Positions 1 to 8,049 of a DNA stretch of 49,343 nt are shown in pieces. Within the stretch, counting starts at the first letter, position 1; the number at the start of each line of letters is the position of its first letter. The stretch is taken from assembly GCA_021413865.1 (NCBI GenBank), contig JAIOPN010000025.1, forward strand, positions 1-49,343, written 5' to 3'. Origin of the DNA: Planctomycetota bacterium (GTDB lineage Bacteria; Planctomycetota; Phycisphaerae; Phycisphaerales; Phycisphaeraceae). Both the position numbers and the translations under genes were made by a program. The notes beneath the pieces were generated by a model that saw only the letters and a list, made by a program, of their open reading frames with translations, did not search any database and was not told the DNA's origin.

Positions 1-72
1 TTGCTTGGTCACCATCTCCACCGCGCCGCGCTTGAACTCGTCGCTGTGCTTGCGTCGTGGTCTGCGTTCCAT
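1..72 (-). mobile_element. IS3-type transposase OrfA, N-terminal fragment cut by window edge
   Basis: Reading the minus strand from an ATG at 72-70 gives 24 codons, beginning MERRPRRKHSDEFKRGAVEM, that run off the window. The basic start followed by 'SDEFKRGAVEMV' is the pattern of the N-terminal helix-turn-helix of IS3-family OrfA transposases, which binds the element's terminal repeats. Only the first residues are visible, so whether the element is intact and where its inverted repeats lie cannot be judged. It would be transcribed away from the methylamine genes that start 244 bp to the right. Family assignment is by recognition of this short motif only. Confidence 0.6.
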
Positions 73-75
73 CGA

Positions 76-119
76 TTGGCGCCTGGGTGGCGGCTATTAT
101 GCCGCCGAGGTAGCGCCAA
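76..119. repeat. Nested inverted repeat (stem-loop) upstream of the transposase start
   Basis: TTGGCGC (76-82) pairs with GCGCCAA (113-119), and inside it GGCGGC (89-94) pairs with GCCGCC (101-106) around a TATTAT loop. The two six-base internal loops are symmetric. It sits four bases before the transposase ATG on the minus strand, so it may lie in its leader or promoter, or near the element's end. The function is inferred from position only. Confidence 0.45.
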
Positions 120-277
120 CCGTTCGTGGGGAAGACCAACCCCATTCTTAGGGAGGAGCATAAGTAAAGCTGCGCGTGTTACCGTGCATTCGAGAAAAAC
201 TATTGATCATTCGCGACCTCGATTCGGCGAATCCCGGGGCTATGCGAACGCGCACGCCTGCCGCCCCCGCGTTGCCG

Positions 278-283
278 TATAAT
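278..283 (+). promoter_or_regulatory. Candidate -10 box for the purU/NMG operon
   Basis: A perfect TATAAT lies 32 bases before the purU ATG, in otherwise very GC-rich DNA. The position about 17 bases further upstream (255-260) has no good -35 hexamer, and there is no extended TGn. If real, it would need an activator or a weak -35. No operator-like inverted repeat was identified next to it. Confidence 0.4.
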
Positions 284-315
284 CCCGCCCTTCGCTTCCC
301 GTTGGAAACGCGGCG

Positions 316-1173
316 ATGCAAGGGCGACGCTACATCCTGACGATCTCGTGCCCGGACCGCGTGGGCATCGTGGCGGCGGTCTCGACGTTCATCGCCTCGC
401 AGAAGGGGTGGATCACCGAGGCGAGCCACCACGCCGACCCGCAATCGGGGTGGTTTTTCATGCGTCACGAGGTGCTCGCCGAGTCGCTGCCGTTTGACAT
501 CGAGGAGTTCCGCCGGCGGTTCAGGGTGATCGCCGACGAGTTCGGCATGGTGTGGCAGATCGCCGACTCGCTGGCAAAGAAGAAGGTGGCGATCCTGGTG
601 AGCAAGCAGGACCACTGCCTGTCGGACCTGCTGCACCGGTGGCGGACGGGGGAGCTGGATTTCGACCTGCGCTGCGTGGTGTCGAACCACGAGGACCTGC
701 GCTCGTTCGTGGAGTGGCACCAGGTGCCGTTCCACTGCGTGGCGATCGAGCAGACGGATCGCGACGCGGGGTTCAAACAGGTTGACGCGATCCTGGAGAA
801 GCACGGGGCGAAGACCGTCGTGCTGGCGCGGTACATGCAGATATTGCCGGGCTGGATGTGCGACAAGAGGCCGGGGGGGATCATCAACATCCACCACAGC
901 TTTCTGCCCTCGTTCGCGGGCGCCAAGCCGTATCACCAGGCGTATGAGCGCGGGGTGAAGCTGATCGGCGCGTCCTGCCACTACGTGACGCCGGAGCTCG
1001 ACGCGGGCCCGATCATCGAGCAGGACGTGATCCGCGTGGACCACGGGGACACGATCGAGGACTTGATCCGCCTGGGGCGTGACGTCGAGAAGACGGTGCT
1101 GTCGCGCGGCCTGCGGCTGCACATCCAGGACCGGGTGTTGATCCACGAGAACAAGACGGTGGTTTTCCAGTGA
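316..1173 (+). CDS. purU: Formyltetrahydrofolate deformylase PurU
   Basis: This enzyme hydrolyses 10-formyl-THF to formate and THF in the cytoplasm. The 285 residues match the usual PurU length. An N-terminal ACT domain (about residues 5-85, starting 'YILTISCPDRVGIVAAV') is followed by a formyltransferase-type hydrolase domain (about 90-280). The conserved N191, H193 ('NIHHSFLPSF') and D229 ('TPELDAGPI') form the expected catalytic set. It is the first gene of a same-strand run with the N-methylglutamate pathway, 30 bp before mgdA. In that setting it probably drains one-carbon units from THF after N-methylglutamate oxidation, releasing formate and regenerating THF, rather than serving purine synthesis; that role is inference. 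A weak GGAAA ribosome site precedes the ATG. Confidence 0.93.
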   Translation: MQGRRYILTISCPDRVGIVAAVSTFIASQKGWITEASHHADPQSGWFFMRHEVLAESLPFDIEEFRRRFRVIADEFGMVWQIADSLAKKKVAILVSKQDHCLSDLLHRWRTGELDFDLRCVVSNHEDLRSFVEWHQVPFHCVAIEQTDRDAGFKQVDAILEKHGAKTVVLARYMQILPGWMCDKRPGGIINIHHSFLPSFAGAKPYHQAYERGVKLIGASCHYVTPELDAGPIIEQDVIRVDHGDTIEDLIRLGRDVEKTVLSRGLRLHIQDRVLIHENKTVVFQ

Positions 1174-1203
1174 TGATTGTGACTCGCCGCTGAAAGGAAC
1201 GCC

Positions 1204-2445
1204 TTGCCGCTGAAGCTGCTCAAGTTCGGGTTGTCGGGCAAATACGCCGAGCCGCGGATGTTCCGCACGCCCGAGAAGATGCGGGACACCTACGACCTGG
1301 TCATCATCGGGGCGGGCGGGCACGGGCTGGCGGCGGCGTACCACCTGGCCAAAGACTACGGCATGACCAACATCGCCGTGCTCGACAAGGGGTACATCGG
1401 CGGCGGCAACACGGGGCGGAACACCGCGATCGTCCGCTCCAACTACCTCACGCCCGAGGGTGTCGAGTTCTACAAGGAATCGGTCCGGCTCTTCTCGCAG
1501 CTCTCGACGGAGCTGGACCTCAACCTTTTCTACACCGAGCGCGGGCACTTCACGCTCGCGCACTCCGACGCCTCGCTGCGGACCATGCGCTGGCGGGCCG
1601 AGGTGAACAAACACCTGGACGTGAACAGCGAGGTGATCGGGCCGCGCGAGATCTCGAAGCTGTGTCCCTATATGGACCTCTCCTGCGGCGGGCACGCGCC
1701 GGTCGTCGGGGCGCTCTGGCACCCGCCGGGGTCGATCATCCGGCACGACGCGGTGGCGTGGGGCTACGCGCGGGAGGCCTGCCGGCGCGGGGTGGAGATC
1801 TTCCAGAAGACCGCGGTGACGGGCATCGACATTGTGGACGGGCAGGTGACCGGTGTGCAGACCTCGCGCGGGCCGATCAAGGCGCGGCGGGTGCTCTCGG
1901 CCGTCGCGGGGTACACGCCCCGCATCACGAAGATGGTCGGCATCCGCACGCCGATCGTCATCCAACCGCTGCAGGCGTGTGTGACCGAGCCGCTCAAGCC
2001 GTGGCTCGACCAGATCGTCGTCTCGGCGAGCCTGCATATCTACGTGTCGCAATCCTCGCGCGGCGAGCTGGTCATGGGGGCGTCGCTCGATCCTTATGAG
2101 CTGCACTCGGAGCGCTCGACGCTGGACTTCGTGGAGGGGCTCGTCGATCACCTGCTGGACCTCTTCCCGTTCCTCGGAAACGTGAAGGTCAATCGGCAGT
2201 GGGCGGGGATGAGTGACATGACGCCGGACTACTCGCCGATCATGGGCACCACGCCGATCAAGGGCTTCTACCTCGACACCGGTTGGGGCACGTGGGGCTT
2301 TAAGGCCACGGCGGTGTGCGGGACGACGATGGCATACACCGTTGCGCAGGACGACGACCACCACCTGATCCGGCCGTTCAACCTCTCGCGCTTCGGCGAT
2401 TACACGCTGGTGGGCGAAAAGGGCGCGGCGTCGGTGGGCCACTGA
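1204..2445 (+). CDS. mgdA: N-methylglutamate dehydrogenase subunit A (sarcosine oxidase beta-like)
   Basis: An FAD-dependent DAO-family oxidoreductase of 413 residues, the size of heterotetrameric sarcosine oxidase beta (SoxB). The FAD motif is IIGAGGHG (residues 34-41), and the GNTGRNTAIVRSNY segment follows soon after, as in this family. By sequence alone it is SoxB-like. The gene order with soxD/A/G-type genes, gmaS and mgsABC makes N-methylglutamate the likelier substrate, oxidised to glutamate with transfer of the methyl carbon to THF on the large subunit. The start chosen is TTG at 1204, because GAAAGGAA lies just upstream; an in-frame ATG at 1258 would remove residues before the nucleotide fold. 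The gap to mgdB is only 24 bp. Confidence 0.85.
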   Translation: MPLKLLKFGLSGKYAEPRMFRTPEKMRDTYDLVIIGAGGHGLAAAYHLAKDYGMTNIAVLDKGYIGGGNTGRNTAIVRSNYLTPEGVEFYKESVRLFSQLSTELDLNLFYTERGHFTLAHSDASLRTMRWRAEVNKHLDVNSEVIGPREISKLCPYMDLSCGGHAPVVGALWHPPGSIIRHDAVAWGYAREACRRGVEIFQKTAVTGIDIVDGQVTGVQTSRGPIKARRVLSAVAGYTPRITKMVGIRTPIVIQPLQACVTEPLKPWLDQIVVSASLHIYVSQSSRGELVMGASLDPYELHSERSTLDFVEGLVDHLLDLFPFLGNVKVNRQWAGMSDMTPDYSPIMGTTPIKGFYLDTGWGTWGFKATAVCGTTMAYTVAQDDDHHLIRPFNLSRFGDYTLVGEKGAASVGH

Positions 2446-2469
2446 GTTGCATTGCTGAAGGTTCGCACG

Positions 2470-2757
2470 ATGAAGATCATGACCTGTCCCATCAACGGCC
2501 CGCGGCCCGTGCAGGAGTTCGTGTACGGCGGGGAATACCGGCCGATGCCCGACGAGCCGGCGGCGAGTGACGCCCAGTGGGCGGACTACATTTTCAACCG
2601 CAGCGGCGAGCCGGGGCTGAGCCGTGAGTGGTGGTACCACGCGCCCAGCGGCACGTGGTTCATCGCGGAGCGGGACAACGTGAAGGACGTGGTGTTGAAG
2701 ACCTACCTGTTCGACCGCGCCAATCCGCCCCGCGCCGGGAAGGGGGCGACGCCGTGA
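2470..2757 (+). CDS. mgdB: N-methylglutamate dehydrogenase subunit B (sarcosine oxidase delta-like)
   Basis: The small 95-residue subunit of the heterotetramer. It begins MKIMTCPINGPRP and has the family's 'EFVYGGE' and 'EWWYHAPSGTWF' blocks. In tetrameric sarcosine oxidase the delta subunit binds zinc through three Cys and one His. Here only C6 and H57 remain, the second Cys of CPxC being Asn9 and the last Cys absent, so zinc is probably not bound. The start at ATG 2470 is preferred because AAGG lies 8 bases upstream and homologues begin here; a TTG at 2452 is in frame. The stop overlaps the mgdC start (GTGA at 2754), indicating translational coupling. Confidence 0.87.
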   Translation: MKIMTCPINGPRPVQEFVYGGEYRPMPDEPAASDAQWADYIFNRSGEPGLSREWWYHAPSGTWFIAERDNVKDVVLKTYLFDRANPPRAGKGATP

Positions 2758-5663
2758 GCGAGAGCAAGCGACTGCCGCCGCAATTCGGGGAGTGGATCGA
2801 TCGCGGATCGCCGGTGCGGTTCACGTTCGAGGGGGCGGCGTGCGAGGGGTTCGCGGGGGACACGGTCTCCAGCGCACTGCACGCGGGCGGCGCGCTGATG
2901 CTCGGCCGGAGCTTCAAGTACCACCGGCCTCGTGGGGTCCACTCGCTGGCGAACCACGATGTGAACGCCATGTTCGAGGACGGCACGGACACGAATATCC
3001 GCGCCGACGTGACGGCCGTGCGCGACGGGGCGGAGTACCGCGCGGTCAACACCGTCGGCGGGCTGGCGAACGACCGGCTGCGCATCATGGACGCCTTCTC
3101 GCGCTTCCTCCCCGTGGGCTTCTACTACAAGACCTTCCACCGGCCGATGAGTTTGTTCCCGTTCTGGGAGCGGCAGCTCCGCAGCGCGGCGGGGCTCGGC
3201 AAGATCGACGGCAACCACAAGCGCAACCGCACCCCCAAGCGCTACGACTGGTGCGACGTGCTGGTGATCGGCGCGGGGCCCTCCGGCTTGTCCGCGGCGA
3301 TCGCGGCGGCGCGCGCCGGGGCGAGCGTGGTGTGCGTCGATGAAAATGCCCGACCGGGCGGCACGCTCTCTTACGCGTACGGCTCGGAACCCGCGGCGCA
3401 GGGACGGCTCGATGAGCTTCTGAAAGCCGCAGCCTCACTGCCGAACCTCTCCATCCGCTGCAACACGCTGGCGGCCGGGTATTACGCCGACCACTGGGTC
3501 GCGCTGGTGGACGGCGGCAAGATGACCAAGATGCGCACCCGCGCAGTGGTCTTCGCGCAGGGCGCGGCGGAGCAGCCCTCGGTCTTCCGCCACAACGACC
3601 TGCCCGGCGTGATGCTCGCCTCCGGGGCGCAGCGGCTGCTGCGGCGCTACTCGGTCAGGCCGTTCGAGTCCCCGCTGGTTGTGACCGCCAACGCGGACGG
3701 CTACCGCGCGGCGCTGGACTTCGCCTCCATCGGCATCCACGTCGCGGGAATCGTGGACCTGCGACCCGACGGCGAGCCCTCCGACCTCGACGAGCGCGTG
3801 AAAGCGGCGCACATCACGATCCACCACGGCCAAGCGGTGTACGAGGCCGTCCCGCGTGACGGGCTGGTCGGCATTAAGGCGGCGGTGGTCTGCCCGCTGG
3901 ATAAGCAGGGCGAACTGGACACAGACGATGGGCTCACCATCGCTTGTGACGGAATCGCGATGAGCGTCGGCTGGGCCGGGGCGGACGGGCTGCTCTACCA
4001 GGCGGGCGGGCGGATGAAATATTCGGACGAGTTCGAGCAGTTCGTCCCCGAGACAATGCCCGCGGGAGTCTTCGCGGCAGGCCGGGTGAACGGTGTCTTC
4101 GCGCTGGACCAAAAACTGATCGACGGCGAGCGGGCCGGTCTCTCGGCGGCGAAATATCTGGGCCTGTCGTCACCCTCCACGCTCCCCGAGGCGCGACGCG
4201 GCCCGCGCTCCACGCACCCCTATCCGATCTTCTATCACCCCAAGGGCAAGGCGTTCATCGACCTGGATGAGGACGTGCAGTTGAAGGACCTGGTCAACGC
4301 CGAGACCGAGGGCTTCGACAACATCGAGTTGCTCAAGCGCTACACGACGTTCGGCATGGGCCCGTCCCAAGGCAAGATCGCCAACGCCAACACGGTGCGC
4401 GTGCTGGCGAGGCTGCGCAAGCAATCCGTTGGCGAAACGGGCGTGCCGACCTCACGCCCCTTCTGGCACCCGGTGCGGATGGACGCGCTGGCCGGCCGCG
4501 GCTTCCACCCCCACCGCCACACGCCGATGCACAGCTTCCATGAATCCCACGGCGCGGTCTTCATGCTCGCGGGGGATTGGCAGCGGCCCGCCTACTACGC
4601 ACGGCCGGGGCGGTCGCGCGAGGAGTGCATCACCACCGAGGTCGAGGCCGTGCGCCACCAGGTCGGCATGATCGACGTCGGCACGCTGGGCAAGATTGAA
4701 ATCTCCGGCCCCGACGCGGGCGCGTTCCTCGAACGCATCTACACCGGCAGGTTCACGAACCTCAAGGTCGGCTCGACGCGCTACGCGCTGATGTGCGACG
4801 AATCGGGCGTGGTGATCGACGACGGCGTCGTCGCGCGGCTGGGCGAAGACCGTTTCTATGCCACGACGACGACCAGCGCCGCCGCCAGCGTTTACCGCGA
4901 GATGCAGCGCTACGCCATCGTGTGGGGCATGAACCTCACGCTGGTGAATGCGACGGGCTTGTACGGCGGGATGAACCTGGCCGGGCCGTTTGCACGACGG
5001 GTGCTCCAGCCGCTGACGGACATCGACGCCTCCGAGACGGCCTTCCCCTACATGGGTATGCGCGAAGGGACATTGGCGGACGTTCCGGCACGGTTCTTGC
5101 GTGTGGGGTTCGTCGGCGAGCTCGGTTACGAGGTGCATGTGCCCGCAAATTGTGCAAAGCACGCCTGGGATGCGCTGGTGTCGGCCGGCGGCGCGTTCGG
5201 CATCCGGCCGTTCGGCGTCGAGGCGCAGCGCGTCCTGCGGCTGGAGAAGGGGCACGCCATCGTCTCGCAGGACACGGACGGCCTGACCAACCCGTTCGAG
5301 GCGGGGATGGAGTGGGCGATCAAGGACGATAAACCGTTTTTCATCGGGCAGCGCAGCCTGCGGATCATTAAGAAGCGGCCGATCGCGCGGCGGCTCGTCG
5401 CCTTCTCGCTCGGTGCCGGTTATCACGGCAACATGCCCAAGGAATGCCACCTCGTCATCGACCACGGCAAGATCATCGGGCGCGTCACGTCGATCGCGAT
5501 AAGCCCGACGCTGCACGAACCGATCGGTTTGGCGTTCATGCCCGCGGAGAAGGCGGCGGTGGGCACGCCGTTCTCGATCCGCATCGATGATGGCGAGATG
5601 GTGGCCGCGCGTGTGGTGAAGGCGCCGTTCTACGACCCGCACGCGGCACGGCAGAAGATGTGA
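2754..5663 (+). CDS. mgdC: N-methylglutamate dehydrogenase subunit C (sarcosine oxidase alpha-like)
   Basis: The large subunit, 969 residues, typical of SoxA-type alpha subunits. Domains in order are an N-terminal ferredoxin-like (Fer2_4) fold (about 15-105), a nucleotide-binding oxidoreductase domain with GAGPSG at 173-178, and a long C-terminal aminomethyltransferase (GcvT-like) region (about 590-965) that binds tetrahydrofolate and receives the one-carbon unit. The start is GTG at 2754, overlapping the mgdB stop; the reading frame is open further upstream, but that part overlaps mgdB and does not resemble the family. Its stop overlaps the region before mgdD. In this operon it should couple oxidation of N-methylglutamate to formation of 5,10-methylene-THF. 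Assignment to Mgd rather than Sox rests on the neighbouring gmaS and mgsABC. Confidence 0.88.
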   Translation: MSESKRLPPQFGEWIDRGSPVRFTFEGAACEGFAGDTVSSALHAGGALMLGRSFKYHRPRGVHSLANHDVNAMFEDGTDTNIRADVTAVRDGAEYRAVNTVGGLANDRLRIMDAFSRFLPVGFYYKTFHRPMSLFPFWERQLRSAAGLGKIDGNHKRNRTPKRYDWCDVLVIGAGPSGLSAAIAAARAGASVVCVDENARPGGTLSYAYGSEPAAQGRLDELLKAAASLPNLSIRCNTLAAGYYADHWVALVDGGKMTKMRTRAVVFAQGAAEQPSVFRHNDLPGVMLASGAQRLLRRYSVRPFESPLVVTANADGYRAALDFASIGIHVAGIVDLRPDGEPSDLDERVKAAHITIHHGQAVYEAVPRDGLVGIKAAVVCPLDKQGELDTDDGLTIACDGIAMSVGWAGADGLLYQAGGRMKYSDEFEQFVPETMPAGVFAAGRVNGVFALDQKLIDGERAGLSAAKYLGLSSPSTLPEARRGPRSTHPYPIFYHPKGKAFIDLDEDVQLKDLVNAETEGFDNIELLKRYTTFGMGPSQGKIANANTVRVLARLRKQSVGETGVPTSRPFWHPVRMDALAGRGFHPHRHTPMHSFHESHGAVFMLAGDWQRPAYYARPGRSREECITTEVEAVRHQVGMIDVGTLGKIEISGPDAGAFLERIYTGRFTNLKVGSTRYALMCDESGVVIDDGVVARLGEDRFYATTTTSAAASVYREMQRYAIVWGMNLTLVNATGLYGGMNLAGPFARRVLQPLTDIDASETAFPYMGMREGTLADVPARFLRVGFVGELGYEVHVPANCAKHAWDALVSAGGAFGIRPFGVEAQRVLRLEKGHAIVSQDTDGLTNPFEAGMEWAIKDDKPFFIGQRSLRIIKKRPIARRLVAFSLGAGYHGNMPKECHLVIDHGKIIGRVTSIAISPTLHEPIGLAFMPAEKAAVGTPFSIRIDDGEMVAARVVKAPFYDPHAARQKM

Positions 5664-5692
5664 CGGTTTGGCGGACGTATGGAGACGCGTAT

Positions 5693-6379
5693 ATGACGAT
5701 GCTGCACCTGCCCCACCGCCGCGGCCCCATCCATGGGTTGCTGGAGTCGCACCACCACCCGGCGTGGCGCGACTTGGCGGGCATGCCGATCGCGCTGCAC
5801 CTGGGCGATCCGGCCGTCGAATCGCAGACGGCGAAAAAAGGGGCGTTGTGCGACGTGTCGGCGCTGCCCCGCGTCACCCTGAAAGGCCCGGGGGCGCTGT
5901 GGTTGCTGGGGGAACAGGGCATCGCCATGCCCGACACCATTTACGGAGCGACGCCGCTCGGCTCCGCGGGTGTTGCGGCACGCACGGGGTCGGCGGAGTT
6001 CTTCCTCGAGGACGGGCCGGCGGGCAACGACGTGGCACGCCTCCGCGCGATCACCGGTGCGTTCGGCCACGCGCGGCCGGGCGTCCACCCCGTCAACCGC
6101 GCCGACGCGTCGTTCCTGCTCTCGGGAACGGGGGCGATTGACGTGCTCGAACAGACCTGCGGGTATAGCTTCCGCGAGCGCGATCCGGGCACGATGGTCT
6201 TCACGCGCATCGCGGGCGTCTCCTGCTCCATCCTGCCGCGCACGCTCAACAGCATCGACCTGTTCCAACTCTGGCTGGACGGGACGTACGGCGAATACCT
6301 GTGGGAGACGCTGCTGGATGTTCTGAGCGCGTCCGAAGGCGGCGCGGTGGGGGCGGCGTGTTATTTCCCCGATCTCTAA
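5693..6379 (+). CDS. mgdD: N-methylglutamate dehydrogenase subunit D (sarcosine oxidase gamma-like)
   Basis: A 228-residue SoxG-like subunit with a weak resemblance to the GcvT fold ('RADASFLLSGTGAIDVLEQTC', 'GVSCSILPRTLNSIDLF...GTYGEYLWETLLD'). SoxG subunits close the tetramer but carry no known cofactor. The frame is open from a GTG at 5660 that overlaps the mgdC stop. I prefer ATG 5693 because a GGAG lies about 10 bases upstream and the protein then begins MTMLHLPHRRGPIHGLLE, like relatives. After the stop, 93 bp containing a short CCGCT/AGCGG palindrome separate it from gmaS. Confidence 0.82.
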   Translation: MTMLHLPHRRGPIHGLLESHHHPAWRDLAGMPIALHLGDPAVESQTAKKGALCDVSALPRVTLKGPGALWLLGEQGIAMPDTIYGATPLGSAGVAARTGSAEFFLEDGPAGNDVARLRAITGAFGHARPGVHPVNRADASFLLSGTGAIDVLEQTCGYSFRERDPGTMVFTRIAGVSCSILPRTLNSIDLFQLWLDGTYGEYLWETLLDVLSASEGGAVGAACYFPDL

Positions 6380-6403
6380 GTAAAGAGGGCCCCTCCGAGG
6401 CGC

Positions 6404-6414
6404 CCGCTAAGCGG
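6404..6414. repeat. Short palindrome between mgdD and gmaS
   Basis: CCGCT-A-AGCGG, with a run of six T residues about 11 bases downstream. It shares the core CGCTAAGC with repeats near 11085, 32915 and 48490. It could be a weak attenuator, but the stem is short and the T-run is not adjacent. Confidence 0.35.
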
Positions 6415-6472
6415 TGGGAAAGAGTCTTTTTTCGGTCATTTTGATTTGTTCCGAAAACCCAGGAGATGAGAC

Positions 6473-7834
6473 ATGGCCCGCACCCGGACGGCACAGGAGG
6501 TCGAGGTCCAGAACGCCAAGGCGTTCCTGGAGAAGAACAACGTGAAGTTCGTGCTGGCGCAGATCGTGGACATCCACGGCGTCGCCAAAGCCAAGGCGGT
6601 GCCCGCCAGCCACTTCGAGGACATCCTCAATGACGGCGCGGGCTTCGCCGGCTTCGCGCTCTGGGGCATCGGGCAGGAGCCGCACGATCCGGACTACATG
6701 GCCGTGGGCGACATCGGCACGCTGCACCTCGTGCCTTACCAGCCGGGCTTCGCACGCATCGTCTGCAACGGGACGGTCAAGCGCAAGCCTTGGCACTTCG
6801 ACACGCGGTACATCCTCAAGAAGCAGCTCGACCGGCTGGCGGAAAAGGGCTGGACGTTCAACACCGGCCTGGAGCCCGAGTTCATGCTCCTGGCGCGCAC
6901 GGCCGAGGGGAAGATCGCGCCGGCGGATTCATCCGACGTGCTCGACAAACCCTGCTACGACTACAAGGGGCTCTCCCGCTCCAGCGCATTCATCGAGAAG
7001 CTCGTCGATTCACTGCTCGCGGTCGGCATCGACGTTTATCAGGTCGATCACGAGGATGCTAACGGCCAGTTCGAGATCAACTTCACCTATTCCGACGGCC
7101 TGACCACCGCGGACCGCCTGGTCTTCTTCCGCATGGCCGCCGGCGAGATCGCCCGCTCCCTCGGGCTGGTCTGCACCTTCATGCCCAAGCCCATGTCCAA
7201 CCGCACCGGCTCGGGCATGCACATGCACATCTCCATCACGGACAAGAAGGGGAAGAACCTCTTCAACGACGATTCGGACAAGAACGGCCTGGGCCTGTCG
7301 AAGATGGCGTACCACTTCCTCGGCGGTCTCTTGAAACACGCCCGGGCGCTGGCGGCGCTCTGCGCCCCGTGCGTGAACTCCTACAAGCGGCTGGTCGTCG
7401 GCCGATCTCTCTCGGGTGCGACCTGGGCGCCGGCGTTCATCAGCTACGGCGACAACAACCGCACCAGCATGGTCCGCGTCCCCTACGGCCGGCTGGAGCT
7501 ACGCCTCTGCGACTCGGCGGCGAATCCCTACCTCGCCACCGCCGCCGCCATCGCCGCGGGGCTCGACGGCATCGAACACAAGCTCGACCCGGGCGACCCG
7601 CACAATTTCAACCACTACACGACCCCCGAGGAAGACCTGCGGAAAATGGGCATCGGCGTGCTGCCGCAGAGCCTGCACGAGGCCCTCGCCGCGCTGGAGG
7701 CCGATCCGCTCTTCGCCAAGACGCTCGGCGAGCCGTTCATCAAGGAGTTCATCAGGCTCAAGCAGATGGAGTGGGTGGAGTACCACCGGCACGTGAGCGA
7801 TTGGGAGGTCGAACGGTACCTGGAGTTTTATTGA
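6473..7834 (+). CDS. gmaS: Gamma-glutamylmethylamide synthetase (glutamine synthetase III/GlnT-like)
   Basis: ATP-dependent ligation of methylamine to glutamate, the entry step of the N-methylglutamate pathway. The 453-residue protein has the glutamine synthetase fold: an N-terminal beta-grasp region (about 15-110, '[21 protein letters not shown]') and a catalytic domain with the metal-binding 'GLEPEFML', '[10 protein letters not shown]', 'GSGMHMHIS' and C-terminal '[26 protein letters not shown]' segments. It is of the GlnT/GlnA-III type that includes GmaS rather than housekeeping GlnA. An AGGAGA lies 7 bases before the ATG. Specificity for methylamine over ammonium is inferred from the flanking mgd and mgs genes; a plain glutamine synthetase cannot be excluded by sequence alone. 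Confidence 0.85.
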   Translation: MARTRTAQEVEVQNAKAFLEKNNVKFVLAQIVDIHGVAKAKAVPASHFEDILNDGAGFAGFALWGIGQEPHDPDYMAVGDIGTLHLVPYQPGFARIVCNGTVKRKPWHFDTRYILKKQLDRLAEKGWTFNTGLEPEFMLLARTAEGKIAPADSSDVLDKPCYDYKGLSRSSAFIEKLVDSLLAVGIDVYQVDHEDANGQFEINFTYSDGLTTADRLVFFRMAAGEIARSLGLVCTFMPKPMSNRTGSGMHMHISITDKKGKNLFNDDSDKNGLGLSKMAYHFLGGLLKHARALAALCAPCVNSYKRLVVGRSLSGATWAPAFISYGDNNRTSMVRVPYGRLELRLCDSAANPYLATAAAIAAGLDGIEHKLDPGDPHNFNHYTTPEEDLRKMGIGVLPQSLHEALAALEADPLFAKTLGEPFIKEFIRLKQMEWVEYHRHVSDWEVERYLEFY

Positions 7835-7840
7835 TCTGAT

Positions 7841-7979
7841 TCCCTCTCACCCCGGGAGAGGGTGGCGGCGTCTTCGCCGACGGGTGAGGGGACTAACGGC
7901 CGGATGGGTTTTCCGGATTGTCGCGACCCCACCAGCCGGTGATCCCCTCACCCCGCCCTCTCCCGGAGGGAGAGGGGGC
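7841..7979. repeat. Pair of inverted palindromic repeats between gmaS and mgsA
   Basis: The left unit (7841-7892) contains CCCTCTC/GAGAGGG (7842-7848 with 7856-7862) and ends GGGTGAGGGGA. The right unit (7943-7979) begins with its inverse TCCCCTCACCC and carries a perfect 9-bp stem CCCTCTCCC/GGGAGAGGG (7956-7964 with 7968-7976, GGA loop). Such 'CCCTCACCC...CCTCTCCC' elements are dispersed repeats in several GC-rich genomes. The same-strand frame reading through it gives 'SPRPLPEGEGAR', a known translation of this repeat and not part of MgsA. It may attenuate transcription between the two halves of the operon. Confidence 0.75.
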
Positions 7980-8049
7980 AAGAAAGCACCGCCCGCCCCG
8001 CTATCATGACCGTCCACGCCGTGTGAAATCGTTCTCGGGAGAATCGCCC

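Noticed and set aside
148-2640. Long open minus-strand frame opposite purU and mgdA
   Set aside because: It is antisense to well-supported genes, its composition (Arg/His/Val-rich, no domain) is that of a GC-rich shadow frame, and no ribosome site or family match is seen.
1204-6379. Simple sarcosine oxidase operon (soxBDAG)
   Set aside because: Sequence alone allows it, but gmaS and mgsABC follow on the same strand, a set that defines the N-methylglutamate pathway.
7918-8049. N-terminal extension of MgsA
   Set aside because: The frame is open but passes through a palindromic repeat ('SPRPLPEGEGAR'), and the glutaminase needs Cys immediately after the initiator Met at 8050.
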